A stretch of 64,000 nt of DNA from Apricaphanius iberus (lineage: Eukaryota; Chordata; Actinopteri; Cyprinodontiformes; Aphaniidae): the NCBI GenBank assembly GCA_028564705.1, contig JAPXFQ010000494.1:1612001-1676000 (forward strand). Reading direction: 5' to 3'. A program made the translations under genes and the position numbers. Shown here piece by piece: positions 61,619-64,000 of this stretch (its first letter is position 1; every line of letters begins with the position of its first letter). The notes below the pieces were generated by a model. It was not told the DNA's origin and searched no databases. It saw nothing but the letters and a program-made list of their open reading frames with translations.

Positions 61619-64000
61619 GTGATGCCCCTTTTATTTCCCTCTAGTATGAATATCTGTGCTTTTGGCAAATGGGAATATTTCTAAAACCTCTTTATGTTTC
61701 TTTCTTGTAAACAAATGAAAACTTTTAATCACCTTCTTTTAGTTAGCTGACTGGCATTGTGCAGTAACAGGTGGGGGAGGGGAAGTAATGCGTTACTGTT
61801 TGCTTTATAAGGCCCGGGAAAACTTTTGAAATATGCTGCAATTTGAAACATAACTTTTCTGGCAGCATTTCAGGTACACATAGTTTCTGCTCTGGTTCTG
61901 GCCAGCATTATAATATTCGTGTGCACATGCACACATCAGGATGTTCCTCTCAACAACTGAGCCACTGAATGACCATACTATGCAGTGTAAGTCTCATATT
62001 TCTCTATATAATCAGTCTGTGTTTTACTAACGAGAGTTAAAATGAACTACAGTAACATAGCTGTCAGAACATTGCTCTAAGCACACAACCCGTCAGGCCT
62101 CTCAGACTCTATAAATCTATTTCTATTTAGTTTTCTCACGTTATCTGCCAATAAAAAGTCACTTTATTGTGCTAGAAGATGAAATACAGCTGCTCCTGTT
62201 TATTTCGAATGTCATAAATAGATAAAAAGCTGCTGAAGGTAAATATTATGACTAAACATACCGAAGGAATGATTTTTGAGCGAACGGTTTTTGATTGAAC
62301 ATGATCTGTGGACATCAGCAGGCACTTTGACGTGCCATAAAAAGTTAAAATAATAGAAAAAAATACTTTCCTGGCTGATAAAACTTTTACTGACAACATC
62401 AACAGTCACCTGTCAGAATCAGAAGACTTTATTCGTACCTGAAGGTAAGTTTGTTTTGCAGTAAATGAGTCACAAACATTAAGACATAGAGACATTTCCA
62501 CATAAATCATAAAAACATAGAAGGTGAGACTTATTCTTATTCAGGAGGCTTACAGCAGTAGCAGAAAACTGATTTGTTCTGCATTTCGGCCTTTTGTATC
62601 GTCGTCGTCCTGAAGCAAAAAGCTGGAATTCACGATGTAGCAGGTAGGAGGTATTTTATAAAATGGATCCAGAGAGCCTTTGTGCTTGTTTTAAAATCAG
62701 TGCTTCAGTGTTCAGCTGCTGCTCTCATATCAGACTGCTGGACCATTTTACTATTTGGTTCAGATGATTTTTTTTTTAAAAGACAAATTTCCAAACCAAG
62801 CGACTAAGCAGAAGGATAAAACAGATTCGATAAAAGTTCGATAAAACAAGGTCAGCAGTGTTTTGTCTAGATTAAAATATGAGTTTTTCTAAGGTAAAAC
62901 AGACGCTGATTCCCCTTCCTATACACCGCCTTGAATGACACAGTACCAAGATATTTGTCGGTGTCAACACATTCTACACTTTTACCTTTGACCTTTTATT
63001 TTTTTCGGTTCTTGTTTTATCGGGATTTTCCTAAAATCAATTATAATATCTTTGGTTTTAGAAGGAATCCTTGCACCACTAGACCTCGTTGGCCTGGCTG
63101 TTGACTCCCTGCTCGTGCTATAAGTCCTAGCCGTGGCACTAACTCTGTTGTGTCCTCACCATCAGCTTTGGGTTGTTATTTTCCATAAATATAAGATTCC
63201 AACAGTTTCATAAACCTGGGTGAAGACATATTTTCTTGCTGGGTGAAGAGGAGACCCTTTTTTCTGATCAGAAAGTCTTTGCAAAAAGTCTTTCTCTGTT
63301 GCCATAAAGCAGACACACATAGTTACAGTGTAATCAAATTTTTTTTAGAGAGATGTAGCCACAACCTTCTTTTTGTTGGTGGAAATTGCTTAGAAAAATA
63401 ATGAAAATGGCTATTTAGGTTTATGTTCAGTATGTTTCCTATTTTCGATTCTTCGTGTTGTTTGACTCTAAAATGTGTCGATTTGAGCACTTTATCAACA
63501 TAACCGCAAAAAAAAAAGATTTCCAGTTAAGTCTGCACTGAACTGGCACTCCGTCGTTCTGAACAAATGTTGAACATTTAAATTTATTTAAACAGCTGAC
63601 CACCAACCTGCTTCCCCAACAAACATCACATTTGATATCTTAGCAACATCTTGATTTGAGTTTGTCCTTTTTAAAATGTGCGATTCCTCTAAAGGTTATT
63701 TAGTTTTACTAAATATAGTGTTTACGGTTGCTAATGGTAACTGATGTGAATTAAAGCTTTTATTATTTGCCATTATTGTCATTTTGAAATGGTGATACAA
63801 TGTGTTGCAACACCTTACCTGTGACAGATGATAAAAACAGCCTTTTGAATATAAGAATAGAATAGAACAATCCTTTAATAGTCCTACGTAAGTAAATTCA
63901 GTAGTAACAGCAGCCAAAAAACCCCAACAAATATGCAAATACGTTGAAACTCACTCCAAAAAGTATTTTAAAGAGGAGAAAAATATTTACATCAGAATGT
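61148..64000. other. uckl1 last intron (part)
   Basis: 2.85 kb, AT-rich, with a (TA)n tract at 61561-61612 and two interspersed-repeat tails: 62413-62520 (CAGAATCAGAAGACTTTATT) and 63850-63930 (GAATAGAATAGAACAATCC). No further uckl1 exon was recognised, so the preceding exon is probably beyond the window. Confidence 0.6.
61561..61612. repeat. (TA)n microsatellite
   Basis: About 26 TA units in the uckl1 intron. Confidence 0.96.

Noticed and set aside
63800..63850. Possible further uckl1 exon (CACAG|GTAAGG donor on the minus strand)
   Set aside because: The preceding codons do not resemble the end of the uracil phosphoribosyltransferase-type domain, and the sequence overlaps a repeat tail.

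Overview
This window looks like nuclear DNA of a teleost (ray-finned) fish. It is AT-rich and gene-poor, with small exons, GT-AG introns, long (TA)n and (ATT)n microsatellites, and very dense fish-type transposable elements (Tc1/mariner, hAT MITEs, TTAA-target elements, PIF/Harbinger-like MITEs, L1 and CR1/L2-like LINE fragments, solo LTRs). Nothing supports a bacterial, viral or organellar origin. Most open reading frames are chance or transposon-derived. The real coding content is three vertebrate genes read as spliced exons.

Layout. (1) 123-4166, minus strand: the first four coding exons of an NKAIN-family gene (Na+/K+-ATPase-interacting membrane protein, most likely nkain4); its 3' exons lie beyond the left edge. 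(2) 4167-10700: intergenic, filled with microsatellites, a hAT MITE, a TTAA element, two LINE tails and a LINE/Harbinger/hAT nest. (3) 10725-55965, plus strand: a lime1 gene (Lck-interacting transmembrane adaptor, a relative of PAG1/Cbp). It has a probable GC-rich 5'UTR exon near 11 kb, a 19.9-kb repeat-laden first intron, six coding exons (31135-54108, 501 codons) and a 3'UTR probably ending near 55.96 kb. (4) 55966-60900: intergenic, few recognisable features. (5) 61065-61147, minus strand: the last coding exon of uckl1 (uridine-cytidine kinase-like 1), with the rest of the gene beyond the right edge.

From general knowledge, human NKAIN4, LIME1 and UCKL1 all map to 20q13.33, so the three neighbours support one another. 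They are not an operon and have no known joint pathway: one is a membrane protein interacting with the sodium pump, one a lipid-raft adaptor that recruits Src-family kinases and Csk, and one a pyrimidine-salvage enzyme homologue.

The most notable non-genic structures are: a frameshifted but otherwise complete Tc1-like transposon inside a TA microsatellite; three copies of one hAT MITE family, one with a perfect 8-bp target duplication; two further hAT elements, one carrying a SINE-like insertion with its own 12-bp duplication; a 910-bp foldback with TTAA at both ends; two related Harbinger-like elements preceded by the same LINE-derived flank; and a nested stack at 18.7-20.7 kb. No wholly new biological system was recognised. 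The lime1 architecture (extra exon, eight cytoplasmic tyrosines, PAG-like PDZ-type tail) is the most interesting protein-level observation.
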